Source: Acidobacteriota bacterium
GTDB lineage: Bacteria; Acidobacteriota; Blastocatellia; Pyrinomonadales; Pyrinomonadaceae
Direction of reading: 5' to 3'
Assembly: GCA_019242475.1 (NCBI GenBank)
Contig: JAFAVK010000035.1
Coordinates: 1-64,000 of the forward strand
Length of the DNA: 64,000 nucleotides
Shown: in pieces, positions 29,174-38,269 of the stretch
Layout: every line of letters begins with the position of its first letter
How positions within the stretch are numbered: position 1 is the first letter of the stretch
Made by a program: the position numbers and the translations under genes
Notes under the pieces: model-generated
Databases searched by the model: none
Seen by the model: the letters and a program-made list of their open reading frames with translations, nothing else
What the model was told of the DNA's origin: nothing

Positions 29174-30601
29174 ATGAGCCGGACGATTCACTTCGCAGAT
29201 AAAGGTGTGCGCGCGCGCACGAGTGCGTCCGAGCCGGAGGTTTTAGATCGGCTGCGTGAGATAGTCGGCGCGGAGAACGTGCTCGTTGACGAGGAGCGGG
29301 TCGAGCCTTACGCGGGCGACGCGTTGAAGGAGAAGTTTCCGCCGGAGGCGGTCGTGCTGCCTCAGAGCGCGGAGGAGGTGTCGGCGATTCTGCGGCTCGC
29401 CAACGAGCGGCGGTTCCCGGTGACGGCGCGCGGCGGCGGCGTCGGTTACACGGGCGGCGCGGTGCCGGTCGAGGGCGGCATCGTCGTCGGCACAGACCGC
29501 ATGAACCGCATCCGCGAGGTCTCGGTCGAAAACCTCTACGCCGTCACCGAGCCGGGCGTGACGACCTACGCGCTGCAACAGGCGGTCGAGGAGGTCGGCC
29601 TCTTCTACCCGCCCGACCCCGCCTCTTATAAGAACTCTTACATCGGCGGCAACGTCGCCGAGAACGCGGGCGGCATCCGCTCGGCCAAGTACGGCGTGAC
29701 GAAGCACTACGTGCTCGGCCTCGAAGTCGTGCTGCCCACGGGCGAGATCGTCCGCACGGGGGGCTTGACGAGCAAGAACGTCGTCGGCTTCGACCTGACC
29801 GGGTTGATCTGCGGCAGCGAAGGGATGCTCGGCATCATCACCGAGGCGACGCTCAAGCTTCTGCCGCTCCCCGAGACGACGCGCACCGTCCGCGCGACCT
29901 TCAAGACGATGACCGCGGCCTGCGCCTGCCCGCCGGCCTTCACGCGGGCGCGCGTCACGCCCGTCGCCATCGAGGTCTTAGACCGCAACGCCATCCGCGC
30001 CGTCGAGTCGGAGTTCGCCTTCGGCATCGACCCGGAGGCGGGCGCGCTGCTGCTCGTCTCCGTGGACGGCCCGCGCGAAGAGGTCGAGCGCGAAATCCGC
30101 CTGGTCGAAGAGGTGGTGAAGGGGCTGGGCGGCTACGACATCCTGCGTTCGGAGTCGCGCGAGGACGAGGACAAGTTGTGGGACGTGCGGCGCGCGCTCT
30201 CGCCGGCCATCAAGAAGTTCGGCACGCTCAAGTTCAACGAGGACGTGGTCGTCCCGCGCTCGCGCGTGCCCGAGCTGATCGAGCGCGTCGAGGCGATAGG
30301 GAAGAAGCACGACACGTTCGTCGTCAACTTCGGCCACCTCGGCGACGGCAACATCCACGTCAACTTCATGTGTGAGCGCTCCGACCCCGAGGCGGTCGCG
30401 CGCGCGCGCGCCGCCGTCGGCGAGACCTTCGCCGCCTCGGTCGAACTCGGCGGCACCATCAGCGGCGAGCACGGCATCGGCTACGTCAAAGCCCCCTACC
30501 TGAAGATGGCGCTCGGCGGCGAGACCATCGAGGCCATGCGCCGCATCAAGCGCGCCCTCGACCCCCAGGGCATTCTCAACCCCGGCAAAGTCTTCGTGTG
30601 A
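29174..30601 (+). CDS. glcD: FAD-linked oxidase, glycolate oxidase subunit GlcD-like
   Basis: Flavoprotein of the vanillyl-alcohol-oxidase fold, oxidising glycolate, D-lactate or a similar 2-hydroxy acid. The FAD-binding half has PVTARGGGVGYTGGAVPVEGG and EPGVTTYALQQA. The C-terminal half has HLGDGNIHVNF, SGEHGIGYVKAPYL and DPQGILNPGKVF. The length (475) is normal. The partners GlcE and GlcF are not adjacent, so it may work as a stand-alone D-lactate dehydrogenase type. The HD gene begins 4 bases later. Confidence 0.92.
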   Translation: MSRTIHFADKGVRARTSASEPEVLDRLREIVGAENVLVDEERVEPYAGDALKEKFPPEAVVLPQSAEEVSAILRLANERRFPVTARGGGVGYTGGAVPVEGGIVVGTDRMNRIREVSVENLYAVTEPGVTTYALQQAVEEVGLFYPPDPASYKNSYIGGNVAENAGGIRSAKYGVTKHYVLGLEVVLPTGEIVRTGGLTSKNVVGFDLTGLICGSEGMLGIITEATLKLLPLPETTRTVRATFKTMTAACACPPAFTRARVTPVAIEVLDRNAIRAVESEFAFGIDPEAGALLLVSVDGPREEVEREIRLVEEVVKGLGGYDILRSESREDEDKLWDVRRALSPAIKKFGTLKFNEDVVVPRSRVPELIERVEAIGKKHDTFVVNFGHLGDGNIHVNFMCERSDPEAVARARAAVGETFAASVELGGTISGEHGIGYVKAPYLKMALGGETIEAMRRIKRALDPQGILNPGKVFV

Positions 30602-30605
30602 ACGA

Positions 30606-31181
30606 ATGCTCTCCGTCCTTCTCGAACTACAGCGTTTGAAGCGGCTCGACCGGACGGGGTGGGTCTTGCGGGGCTTGCCGCCGGGGGCGGAGTCGGTGGC
30701 GGCGCACAGCTACGGGGTGGCTTTGACGGCGATGCTTTTGGCGGACGAGTGCGCGGCGCGCGGCGTCGAGGTGGACGTGGGGCGCGTGCTGCGCCTCGCG
30801 CTGCTGCACGACTTGCAGGAGACGCGGACGGGCGACATGCCGCGCACCGTCGCCGACTACTACGGCAGGGAGGCGCGCCGCGCGGCCGAGCGCGCCGCCT
30901 TCGACGACATCATGCGCGGCGCGGGCGCAGGCCACGCCGAGAGATACGCCGAATTGCACGAGGACTACGAGTCGCGCGCGAGCCTGGAGGCGCGGCTCGT
31001 CAAGGCGGCCGATGTCCTGGACTTGCTCGCGCAGGCGCTCGCCTTCGAGCGCGCCGGCTCGCGCGGCCTCGAAGAGTTCTGGGAGGGCGCCGCCGAACGC
31101 GACTTCCAGCTCGAAGGCGCGGCCCGCGAAGTCGTCGGGGAGACAATCGCGGCGCTCCTGCGCGCCCGGAAGGAAACGTAG
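30606..31181 (+). CDS. HD-domain hydrolase, YfbR-like
   Basis: A 191-residue metal-dependent phosphohydrolase of the HD superfamily. The sequence VAAHSYGVALTAMLLADE gives the first His and LALLHDLQETRTGDMP gives the HD dyad; a later ARLVKAADVLDLLAQAL supplies the last Asp. This layout resembles 5'-deoxynucleotidase YfbR and related enzymes. It is four bases downstream of glcD and 13 bases upstream of the PGPGW gene, so the three form an operon by spacing. Confidence 0.82.
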   Translation: MLSVLLELQRLKRLDRTGWVLRGLPPGAESVAAHSYGVALTAMLLADECAARGVEVDVGRVLRLALLHDLQETRTGDMPRTVADYYGREARRAAERAAFDDIMRGAGAGHAERYAELHEDYESRASLEARLVKAADVLDLLAQALAFERAGSRGLEEFWEGAAERDFQLEGAAREVVGETIAALLRARKET

Positions 31182-31194
31182 CGCCTACTCGCTT

Positions 31195-31638
31195 ATGATC
31201 GACTGGCTGACGAAGACGATTCACGGGTGGGAGTTTTCGTGGTGGCAGGTGCTCTTCGGGGCGGTGCTGTTCGTCGTCACCTTCGCCGTCAGCAGCGCCG
31301 CCGTCTCGTTCGTGCTGGTCAAGCTCCCCGCGAACTACTTCCACTCGTCGCACGAGCGCGAATTCCTCGTCCACCGCCACCCCGTCCTGCGCGCCGTCGG
31401 CATCGTAGCCAAGAACGTGCTCGGCTTCGTGCTGGTCATCCTCGGCGTCATCATGGCGGTGCCGGGCGTGCCGGGGCCGGGCGTGCTCTCGATCCTGCTC
31501 GGCATCATGCTGCTCGACTTCCCCGGCAAGCGCGGGCTCGAAACGCGCATCGTCAGCCGGCCCCGGGTCAACGGCGCCGTCAACGCGTTGCGCGCGCGCT
31601 TCGGCAAGCCGCCGCTGATGCTGGATGAACCGCAGTAG
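31195..31638 (+). CDS. PGPGW family transmembrane protein
   Basis: A 147-residue inner-membrane protein. One helix lies near residues 15-42 and a second hydrophobic stretch near 73-110 contains GVIMAVPGVPGPGVLSILLG, the hallmark of the small PGPGW family. The N-terminal part starts with an amphipathic WLTKTIHGWEFSWW segment. The function of the family is unknown. It is last in the glcD/HD run, and the heptad-arm repeat begins at its stop codon. Confidence 0.8.
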   Translation: MIDWLTKTIHGWEFSWWQVLFGAVLFVVTFAVSSAAVSFVLVKLPANYFHSSHEREFLVHRHPVLRAVGIVAKNVLGFVLVILGVIMAVPGVPGPGVLSILLGIMLLDFPGKRGLETRIVSRPRVNGAVNALRARFGKPPLMLDEPQ

Positions 31639-31753
31639 GCAGCAGGCAGACGGCAGTAGGCAGTCGCCCCGCGTGACGGGAGTTGAAAGTTTAAATCCAA
31701 GTTCTCGACGGCAGGGCGCTGAACTGCCTACTGCCGTCTGCCTACTGCCTACT
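31632..31753. repeat. Heptad-arm inverted repeat (GGCAGTA type)
   Basis: Arms at 31632-31664 and 31722-31753 consist of GGCAGTA/GGCAGAC heptads and pair with a single mismatch over about 31 bp. The 57-base loop is clearly homologous to the loop at 60148-60204. The left arm overlaps the last codons of the preceding gene. Confidence 0.8.
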
Positions 31754-31761
31754 CCCCTTCG

Positions 31762-31791
31762 TTGACAAGGCCGAAGGGCGTTTGTTAGCTT
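31762..31791 (+). promoter_or_regulatory. Candidate promoter for the lipoprotein/ABC module
   Basis: A perfect TTGACA (31762-31767) lies 18 bp before a weak TAGCTT (31786-31791), 66 bases before the lipoprotein ATG. Confidence 0.35.
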
Positions 31792-31856
31792 CCCTTGACT
31801 GATTTCGTGAATCTGGGCGGGGTGGGCGGGGCGCGCGCGTTCGACTTTTGCTTCCG

Positions 31857-32909
31857 ATGCACAGGCTGAAAAACTGGGGGGCTGTCCGGGCCGCGGCGGC
31901 CGTGGCCGTGCTGGCGGCGGCAGCGCTGCTCTCCGGGTGCGGACTCTTCAAGACGAAGACGCGGATCAGCGTGCCGCAGCCTCTGACGCCGCTCGTCGAG
32001 GCCGACATGCCCCAGATGTTCGAGGAGATCAACCGCCTCGGCGCGGTGAAGTCCCTCAACGGCCGGGTTGACATCCAGTTCCTCGATACGAGCTACGCCC
32101 CTTGCGGGCTCGCCGACAAGTACCGCACGGCCGACGGCAAGCTCGTCGTGCAGCGCCCCGGTCAGGTCTACCTGACCGTGCAGGTGCCCGTCATCGGCAC
32201 GAAGATCGCCGAGATGAGTTCGACGGGCGAGCGCTTCTGGGCCGCCGTCTACCAGGGCGACCTCAAGTACCGGCGCTTCGTCACCGGCTCGAACGCCGCC
32301 CGCTACGAGAAGCTCGACGCCGACGGCACCGGCCAGTCGCCCGACTGCAACATGAGCGGCAAGCGGCGCGAGGAGGCGATGCAGCGCGCGACCGTGAGCG
32401 CGCTCTCCAGCCTGCGCCCGCAGCATTTGACCGACGCCGTGCTCGTCCCCCCCGTCTCCTTCGAAGACACCAGACACGTCTACTCGCAGGCCGAGACCTT
32501 CGAGGAGGAGGCCGACCCGCGCCCCGGCGCGCCGAAGGGCGCGCGCGTCATGCGCGGCTACTACGTTCTGTCGGAGATGGAGCTGTTGACGCAGAACCGC
32601 GCGCGCGTCACGCGCCGCTTCTGGTTCGACCGCGTCGGGACGCTCAGGCTCGCGCGCGTGCAGATTTACGGCGAGCGCGGGCAGCTCATCACCGACGTGG
32701 TCTACAGCAACCCGCAGCCGTTCGGCGAGGAGGGGCGCCTGCGCCTGCCCGCGCAGATCGAGCTGACGCGGCCGCAGGATCACTACTCGATTCGCATCGC
32801 CTTTCAAGACCCCGGCGCGGTCAAAGTAGACCAGCCCTACGACCCCGAAATCTTCGTCCTGAAGAACAGCTCTAGCCTTCAGGAGGTAGACCTGGACGCG
32901 GCGGTGAAA
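31857..32909 (+). CDS. LolB-like outer-membrane lipoprotein
   Basis: A probable lipoprotein with a signal peptide ending in the lipobox LLSGC near residue 25. The mature part (DMPQMFEEINRLGAVKSLNGRV...) has the unclosed beta-barrel look of LolA/LolB/DUF4292 proteins. A reliable coding end is the frame's stop near 32918. I start it at ATG 31857 in preference to the in-frame TTG at 31848. The next genes are an FtsX-type permease and a LolD-like ATPase, so a role in lipoprotein transfer is inferred. Confidence 0.7.
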
Positions 32910-32912
32910 AAG

Positions 32913-33023
32913 CCGTGAACCGTGAGCCGTAAACCGTGACGAGATAAAAACCGTTCTTCTCTTGTCACGGTTTACGGCTCACGGTTCACGCTCCTGTCAC
33001 GGTTTACGGTTCACGGTTTACGC
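32913..33023. repeat. Heptad-arm inverted repeat (CCGTGAA type), with an extra arm
   Basis: Arm 32914-32940 (CCGTGAA/CCGTAAA heptads) is perfectly complementary over 27 bp to 32964-32990, around a 23-base loop. A third arm-like copy follows at 32996-33023. The loop is homologous, in the opposite orientation, to that of the element at 58669-58740. The left arm overlaps the preceding stop codon. Confidence 0.85.
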
Positions 33024-33025
33024 GG

Positions 33026-34126
33026 ATGGAGAGTCTCGTCACAGCCAACGTGCGGCAGCGGCCGGTGCGCGCCTTAGTGAGCGCGGCGGGCGTGGCGCTG
33101 GGCGTGTGCCTGGTGATGCTCTTCACTGGGCTGGCGCGCGGGCTGTCGAACGACCTGGAGCGGCGCTCGCAGAACCTGAAGGCCGAGATCGTCTTTACGC
33201 GCGACGCGGGCTCGACGCAGTTGATGTCGAACGCCGCCAACCTGTCGGTGAAGTACGCCGAGGAGCTTCTGAAGGTGGACGGGGTGGCGATGGCCGTGCC
33301 CGACATCCGCTACGTCTCGCAGGGCGGGAAGGGCTTCGGGTTCGAGCAGGTCGAGGGCGTGGACTGGAACCAGTTCGCCGCGATGAACGGGATGAGCCTC
33401 GTCGCGGGCCGCGGGCCGCAGGGTCTCGACGAGGTCGTCATCGACGAGGCCAAGTCGCGCAACAACAACCTCTCGGTCGGGAGCGAGCTGAAGCTCTTCG
33501 GCAACCAGACCTACAAGGTCGTGGGCATCTACACGCCCGAGGCCGGGCCGCGCGTCAAGATGTCCCTGGCCGCGATGCAGGACGCGCTCCAGGCGCCGAA
33601 CAAGTGCACCTGGGTCTACGTCAAGCTCAGAGACCCCGCGCGCGCCGTCGAGGTGGCGCGCCGGATTGACGAGGCCCTGCCGGGCAACAAGATTCAGCTC
33701 ACGCGCGACATCATCACCAACATCGAGAAGAGCATCCCGTACCTCGGCGTCTTCCTGCGCACGCTCGTCGGGCTCTCGGCGCTGGTGAGCGGGCTGGTGG
33801 TGATGCTGGCGATGTACACGACCATCACGGAGCGGACGCGCGAGATCGGCATCCTGAAGGCGCTCGGCGCGTCGCGCGGCTTCATCGTCGGCGAGATCGT
33901 GAAGGAGGCCGTGTTCATCAGCGTCATCGGCGTCGTCGCCGGCTTCGCGGTCTCGTTCCTGGCCGGCTACCTGATCCAGCACGCCTACGCCCTGCCGTTC
34001 GAGTACAGTTGGCTGTGGGGGCTGACGGCCGCGCTCATCGGCCTGTTCGGCGGGGCGCTCGGCGCTCTCTACCCGGCCGTCCGCGCCGCGAATCTGGACG
34101 CCGTGAGCGCGTTGGCATACGAATGA
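33026..34126 (+). CDS. ABC transporter permease, FtsX/MacB/LolC type
   Basis: A 366-residue inner-membrane permease. There is one N-terminal helix (ALVSAAGVALGVCLVMLFTGLA), a large periplasmic MacB-type domain at about 45-230, and three C-terminal helices in the FtsX domain (GVFLRTLVGLSALVSGLVVML, EAVFISVIGVVAGFAVSFL, GLTAALIGLFGGALGALYP). The TITERTREIGILKALGASR loop is the ATPase-coupling motif. It lies between the lipoprotein gene and its ATPase gene. With a single permease it would act as a homodimer. Confidence 0.9.
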   Translation: MESLVTANVRQRPVRALVSAAGVALGVCLVMLFTGLARGLSNDLERRSQNLKAEIVFTRDAGSTQLMSNAANLSVKYAEELLKVDGVAMAVPDIRYVSQGGKGFGFEQVEGVDWNQFAAMNGMSLVAGRGPQGLDEVVIDEAKSRNNNLSVGSELKLFGNQTYKVVGIYTPEAGPRVKMSLAAMQDALQAPNKCTWVYVKLRDPARAVEVARRIDEALPGNKIQLTRDIITNIEKSIPYLGVFLRTLVGLSALVSGLVVMLAMYTTITERTREIGILKALGASRGFIVGEIVKEAVFISVIGVVAGFAVSFLAGYLIQHAYALPFEYSWLWGLTAALIGLFGGALGALYPAVRAANLDAVSALAYE

Positions 34127-34188
34127 TGAATGATGAATAAAAGGCAAGTTGGTTTTTATTCATCATTCATCACTCATCATTCATCACT
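34121..34188. repeat. Heptad-arm inverted repeat (TGATGAA type)
   Basis: Left arm 34121-34142 (TGATGAA units, including the permease stop) pairs with right arm 34153-34188, which has more heptads. The short loop AAGGCAAGTTGGT matches the loop of the element at 52259-52332. Confidence 0.75.
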
Positions 34189-34196
34189 TAACTGAG

Positions 34197-34901
34197 ATGA
34201 GAACGATTCTACAGGCGGAAAATCTGACGAAGGTCTACCGGGTCGGGAGTGTGGACGTGCCCGCGCTGCGGGGCGTGTCGCTCGACGTGGAGGAGGGCGA
34301 GTACCTCGCCATCATGGGGCCTTCCGGGTGCGGCAAGTCCACGATGCTGCACCTGCTCGGCGGGCTCCTGACGCCGACGACCGGCCGCATCCTTATCGAC
34401 GGCGAAGACCTCACGGCCGCGACGGACGCCAAGCGCACCGACATCCGCCGCCGCAAGATCGGCTTCGTCTTCCAGCGCTTCAACCTCTTCCCGACGCTCA
34501 CGGCCGAGGGGAATTTGAAGCTGGCCGAGGGCATCCACGGCGGGAGCGACGGCAAGAAGGGGGGCGACCCCGAGCGCCGCCGCGAAGTCCTCCGCCTGCT
34601 CCAGCTCGAAGACAAGATGCACCACAAGCCGCTCGAACTCTCGGGCGGCGAGCAGCAGCGCGTCGCCCTCGCGCGCGCCGTCGTCAACCGCCCCGCCATC
34701 ATCCTCGCCGACGAGCCGACGGGGAACCTCGACACGGAGAACTCCGCCATCGTCCTGAACATGTTCCAGGAGATGAACTACCGCTTCAACCAGACCATCA
34801 TCATGATCACCCACAACCCGGAGGCGGCCGCCATGTGCCGCCGCATCATACAGATGCGCGACGGCCAGATCGTTGCCCCCGGGCCGCGTGTACAGATATA
34901 A
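34197..34901 (+). CDS. ABC transporter ATP-binding protein, LolD/MacB type
   Basis: A 234-residue cytosolic ATPase that powers the adjacent permease. Walker A is GPSGCGKST, the Q-loop [13 protein letters not shown], the signature [14 protein letters not shown], Walker [12 protein letters not shown] and the H-loop MITHNPE. I start it at ATG 34197 ([16 protein letters not shown]). The in-frame codon at 34149 would translate the repeat arm. Subfamily motifs place it with the lipoprotein/macrolide exporters. Confidence 0.92.
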   Translation: MRTILQAENLTKVYRVGSVDVPALRGVSLDVEEGEYLAIMGPSGCGKSTMLHLLGGLLTPTTGRILIDGEDLTAATDAKRTDIRRRKIGFVFQRFNLFPTLTAEGNLKLAEGIHGGSDGKKGGDPERRREVLRLLQLEDKMHHKPLELSGGEQQRVALARAVVNRPAIILADEPTGNLDTENSAIVLNMFQEMNYRFNQTIIMITHNPEAAAMCRRIIQMRDGQIVAPGPRVQI

Positions 34902-34926
34902 TCCAGAAGGCGGGTGGCCGTCGTAG

Positions 34927-34960
34927 AGTGATAAGAGGATCGCAATCTTTTCTTATCACT
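34927..34960. terminator. Small hairpin after the ATPase gene
   Basis: AGTGATAAGA (34927-34936) is the exact complement of TCTTATCACT (34951-34960) around a 14-base loop. No T-run follows, so terminator function is weak. Confidence 0.4.
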
Positions 34961-34995
34961 TGTGTCCTCGGCGGTTGTCACCTGTCTTATTTTTT

Positions 34996-35346
34996 ATGCT
35001 GCTGAACGTCTTTAAAAAAGTCATCTTCTGGTCTTACCCGCGGACGGCGTGGCAGTACGACGTGCTCTGCGTCGCCATCCTCGCCTTCGTATTTCTTACG
35101 CCTAAAGGGTGGTTCGAGTGGGGCGAACTCGCCTGCGCGCCGGCGCATCAAAGTGCCCTCGGAGCGGCACAAAAGCTGCTTATTCGGACGGCGGGGGCGG
35201 CCTCGACCTCCCAGCCCGACGCTCACGAGATCGAGCGCTGCGCGCGCAAAATCACGGGCGAGCCCGATTTGCGCGTCAAGGGCTGGCGGGAACAGAGGAC
35301 GACCGACGGTCGGACGGTCGCTTTTGAGGTTGACATAGAGCGCTAA
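34996..35346 (+). CDS. Small membrane-anchored hypothetical protein
   Basis: A 116-residue protein with one membrane helix at about 20-38 (YDVLCVAILAFVFLTPKGW) preceded by basic residues. The soluble tail (EIERCARKITGEPDLRVKGWR...) is likely an alpha/beta unit. It lies between the ABC module and the LolA-like gene. No family is recognised; a minor role in envelope lipid or lipoprotein handling is only a positional guess. Confidence 0.65.
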   Translation: MLLNVFKKVIFWSYPRTAWQYDVLCVAILAFVFLTPKGWFEWGELACAPAHQSALGAAQKLLIRTAGAASTSQPDAHEIERCARKITGEPDLRVKGWREQRTTDGRTVAFEVDIER

Positions 35347-35357
35347 TTCCCTATACT
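35330..35357 (+). promoter_or_regulatory. Strong sigma70-type promoter for the LolA-like gene
   Basis: A perfect TTGACA (35330-35335) and TATACT (35352-35357, five of six) have 16-bp spacing, 55 bases upstream of the ATG. The -35 box lies inside the end of the preceding gene. It is the best promoter match in the window. Confidence 0.75.
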
Positions 35358-35412
35358 TACCCGGTTTCTTTGACCGGCAGAGGAGTCTCCCCGAATGTTT
35401 GAAGGAGTTCGC

Positions 35413-36120
35413 ATGAAGAAGATGTTCGCGCCGGCCCTCGCCGCGTTGATGCTTTTGGCCTCGCTCTCTGTGGCCCCGCCCCGCGCGCAGGCGCAGGGGC
35501 CGGGCCTCGTCAGCTCCATCCTTAACAAGATGGATCGCAACCGCCGCTCGCTCGCCTCGCTGCGCGCCAACATTTACATGGAGAAGTACAACGCGCAGCT
35601 CCGCGACACCGACAAGTACTCGGGCGACATGGCCTACATCGCCGCCAAGGGTCGCGACGCCAACGTCCGCGTTGACTGGGCGAAGCCGGCGCAGGAGTTC
35701 CTAGCCGTCTCGGGCGGCCAGTACACGCTCTACCGCCCGCGCCTGAACCAGGCCTACCAAGGCTCGGCGAAGAACGCTAAGGGGAAGGGCGCGGCGGGCA
35801 ACGTGCTCAGCATGGCGTTCAACATGTCGGGCGCGCAGGCCCGGAACCAGTTCAACGTCGAGCTGGTCGGCGAGGGCGAACTCTACAAGGGCAGCCCGCA
35901 CGTCTGGTGGTTGAAGTTCACCCCGCGCGGCGGCAACCAGGGCTTCCAGTTCGCCGAGGTCTGGGTGGCCGACGACGGCATGCCCATCCAGTCCCGCGTC
36001 ACCGAGAAGAACGGCGACGCGACGACCGTGCGCCTGACCAACATCCAGCGCAACGCCCGCGTCTCCCCGAGCGACATCAACATCGAGCTGCCCGCCGGCA
36101 CGAAGATCGTCAAGGGCTAA
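35413..36120 (+). CDS. LolA-like outer-membrane lipoprotein-sorting protein
   Basis: A 235-residue periplasmic protein. A signal peptide (MKKMFAPALAALMLLASLSVAPPRAQAQ) starts at ATG 35413, chosen over an in-frame ATG six codons earlier. The body (SLRANIYMEKYNAQLRDTDKYSGDMAYI, WWLKFTPRGGNQGFQFAEVWVADDGMPIQSRV) has the strand pattern of LolA family carriers that ferry lipoproteins across the periplasm. It has its own strong promoter and terminator. Confidence 0.8.
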   Translation: MKKMFAPALAALMLLASLSVAPPRAQAQGPGLVSSILNKMDRNRRSLASLRANIYMEKYNAQLRDTDKYSGDMAYIAAKGRDANVRVDWAKPAQEFLAVSGGQYTLYRPRLNQAYQGSAKNAKGKGAAGNVLSMAFNMSGAQARNQFNVELVGEGELYKGSPHVWWLKFTPRGGNQGFQFAEVWVADDGMPIQSRVTEKNGDATTVRLTNIQRNARVSPSDINIELPAGTKIVKG

Positions 36121-36143
36121 GGCCCGCGGGTTTTGAAAGTCTG

Positions 36144-36194
36144 AAAGGCGAAGGGTTCTGCCCGCCGTGAGTGGTCAGAGCCCTTCGCCTTTTT
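36144..36194 (+). terminator. Rho-independent terminator after the LolA-like gene
   Basis: AAAGGCGAAGGGTTCTG (36144-36160) pairs with CAGAGCCCTTCGCCTTT (36176-36192) with one bulge; TTTT follows within the right arm end. Confidence 0.85.
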
Positions 36195-36347
36195 GTAGAC
36201 GGCCGCGCCCGCGTCGCGTCGGCCGCGCGCCGTGGCGCTTGCCTTGGGCACCCGCCTTTCGGTATTGTCTAGCGGTCATTTCCCTGAAGGAGTGCCCGCG
36301 CCAGCCGTGACACCTACGGCGCGGGCGAGCAAGACGAAACAGCCTTG

Positions 36348-37367
36348 ATGAAGCGAAGCACGTTTCTAAAGTTGAAGCTGCGCGAGGCGAGGTTTATCAC
36401 CCGCGCGCTGATGCGCACCGACCACCCCGTCCTGGCGCACATCATTCCCATGCGCCGCTGCAACCTCGCCTGCACCTATTGCAACGAGTTCGACAAGACC
36501 TCCGACCCGGTGCCCCTCGACGCGATGAAGAGCCGGCTGGACGCGCTCGCGCGCCTCGGCACGTCGGTCATCACCATCTCGGGCGGCGAGCCCTTAATGC
36601 ACCCCGAGCTGGACGAGATTATCCGCCACATCCGCCGCCGCGGCATGATCGCCGGGCTCATCTCCAACGGCTACTACATGACGCCCGAGCGCATCCGGCG
36701 CCTGAACGAGGCCGGGCTCGAATACCTCCAAATCTCCATCGACAACGTCGAGCCCGACGAGGTCTCGAAGAAGAGTCTCAAGAACCTCGACAAGAAACTC
36801 CAGAACCTCGCCGGGCACGCCGACTTCCACGTCAACATCAACTCGGTCATCGGCGGCGGCATCAAGAACCCGGAGGACGCGCTCCAGATCGCGCGCCGCG
36901 CGCAGGAGCTTGGCTTCTCGACGACGGTCGGCGTCATCCACGACGGGCACGGCCTCCTCAAGCCTCTGGCCGAGCGCGAGCGCAAGGTCTACGACGAGTT
37001 GAAGCGCGTCTCGAAGTCGGAGTACGCGCGCCTCGGCTGGTTCCAGGACAACCTCGCGGCGGGCAAGGAGAACAAGTGGCGGTGCCGTTCGGGCGCGCGC
37101 TACCTCTACGTCTGCGAGGACGGCCTCGTCCACTACTGCTCGCAGCAGCGCGGCACGCCCGGCGTCCCCGTCGAGCAGTACACGAAGGCCGACGTCGTGC
37201 GCGAGTACAACACGGAGAAGTGGTGCGCGCCGCTCTGCACCGTGGCCTGCGCGCACAAGGTGGCTATCCTCGACAACTGGCGCGACCCGCAGCAGGGAGA
37301 AGGCCAGGCCGAGGTCGCGCCCCAGCGCCTCCGCGACGCCATCGTCCGCACCCTCCGCGCCGGGTAG
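36348..37367 (+). CDS. Radical SAM protein with SPASM-like C-terminus
   Basis: A 339-residue iron-sulphur enzyme. The radical SAM triad is Cys38, Cys42 and Cys45 (CNLACTYC); [13 protein letters not shown] binds SAM. The C-terminal part has extra cysteines ([32 protein letters not shown]), which suggests auxiliary clusters of SPASM type. I use ATG 36348; the TTG immediately before it is in frame. The layout resembles HpnH and other small-molecule or peptide-modifying enzymes. No substrate peptide gene is next to it. Confidence 0.88.
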   Translation: MKRSTFLKLKLREARFITRALMRTDHPVLAHIIPMRRCNLACTYCNEFDKTSDPVPLDAMKSRLDALARLGTSVITISGGEPLMHPELDEIIRHIRRRGMIAGLISNGYYMTPERIRRLNEAGLEYLQISIDNVEPDEVSKKSLKNLDKKLQNLAGHADFHVNINSVIGGGIKNPEDALQIARRAQELGFSTTVGVIHDGHGLLKPLAERERKVYDELKRVSKSEYARLGWFQDNLAAGKENKWRCRSGARYLYVCEDGLVHYCSQQRGTPGVPVEQYTKADVVREYNTEKWCAPLCTVACAHKVAILDNWRDPQQGEGQAEVAPQRLRDAIVRTLRAG

Positions 37368-37390
37368 GGGAACAGTAACGCGAGCCGCAG

Positions 37391-37444
37391 CGAGCGGGTC
37401 AGTCTTACGCGGAAGGTCTTCGACGCGTGAGGCTGACCCGCTCG
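37391..37444. terminator. Inverted repeat between the radical SAM and secreted genes
   Basis: CGAGCGGGTCAG (37391-37402) is exactly complementary to CTGACCCGCTCG (37433-37444). There is no T-run, so it may be a weak or factor-dependent terminator. Confidence 0.5.
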
Positions 37445-37470
37445 CCGTTCTGGCCGAAGAGGTCGCAGAG

Positions 37471-38175
37471 ATGAGAACGACGCTGCTCTTCATCCTCGCC
37501 GCCGCCGCCCTCGCCGTGCCCCGCGGCGCGGGCGCGCAGACAACGCCGACGAAGGAGATGACCGACGCGGAGCGCGCGCTCGTCGCCGGCTCGCGCGAGG
37601 CGATCATCGAGACGGGCATCAGCCCTGCCTTCTTCGACGGGCACTTCCGCGTCGCGCGCGTCGTAGACCGGCCGGGCGACCGCCGCGTCGTGTGGCTCCT
37701 CTCGGTGGGCGGCTACGAGGCAAGCGTCAACGACTCGGTCGGCTTCTACACCGAAGGCGCGCGCCGCGTGGACACGCACTCGGTCGCGGCCACGCTCTCC
37801 TCGACCTCGGACATCACGCGCACCATCACGCGCCGCCGCGCCGAAGCCCTCATGCGCCGCTGCATCGGGCGCTTCAGCGACCCGCAGGTTGAGTACCGCG
37901 CGCACGTCGCGGGCGGGCGCGCGGCGCTCCTGCTCACGGCACACGCGCCCGCCCCGAGACGGCGTCAGGCGCGCGTGCGCGGGGGGCGCGAAGAGCGCGG
38001 GCGTGCGCGGTCGGACGGCGCGCAGTCGTCCGACGAGGTCGGGGCGGAGGACGAGGGGGGCGAAGGCCCGTTCGTCGTGCTCGGCGCCGTAGACCTCGTG
38101 ACGGGCGAGTGCACGGTCGGCTACGGGCAGGCCGGGCCGCTCCCGCCGGCGCGCCCCTTCAGGCGTCAAAGATAA
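37471..38175 (+). CDS. Secreted hypothetical protein
   Basis: A 234-residue exported protein with a clear signal peptide (LLFILAAAALAVPRGAGAQ). The first 150 mature residues look folded (VGGYEASVNDSVGFYTEG, ITRRRAEALMRRCIGRFSDP). Residues about 165-205 are a very basic then acidic low-complexity stretch, followed by a final FVVLGAVDLVTGECTVGYG. Two cysteines could pair. No family is recognised. Confidence 0.7.
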   Translation: MRTTLLFILAAAALAVPRGAGAQTTPTKEMTDAERALVAGSREAIIETGISPAFFDGHFRVARVVDRPGDRRVVWLLSVGGYEASVNDSVGFYTEGARRVDTHSVAATLSSTSDITRTITRRRAEALMRRCIGRFSDPQVEYRAHVAGGRAALLLTAHAPAPRRRQARVRGGREERGRARSDGAQSSDEVGAEDEGGEGPFVVLGAVDLVTGECTVGYGQAGPLPPARPFRRQR

Positions 38176-38180
38176 AGAGG

Positions 38181-38209
38181 TTGCCGGGCACTTCACCTTC
38201 GTCTATCAT
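38181..38209 (+). promoter_or_regulatory. Candidate promoter for the lamin-tail protein
   Basis: TTGCCG (38181-38186) and TATCAT (38204-38209, five of six) have 17-bp spacing and lie 60 bases before the ATG. Confidence 0.5.
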
Positions 38210-38269
38210 TTTCCCGCGACTGTCCCCCGCAGGAAACAGTTCGACCTTCGATTAAAAACCCCGCCGCCC

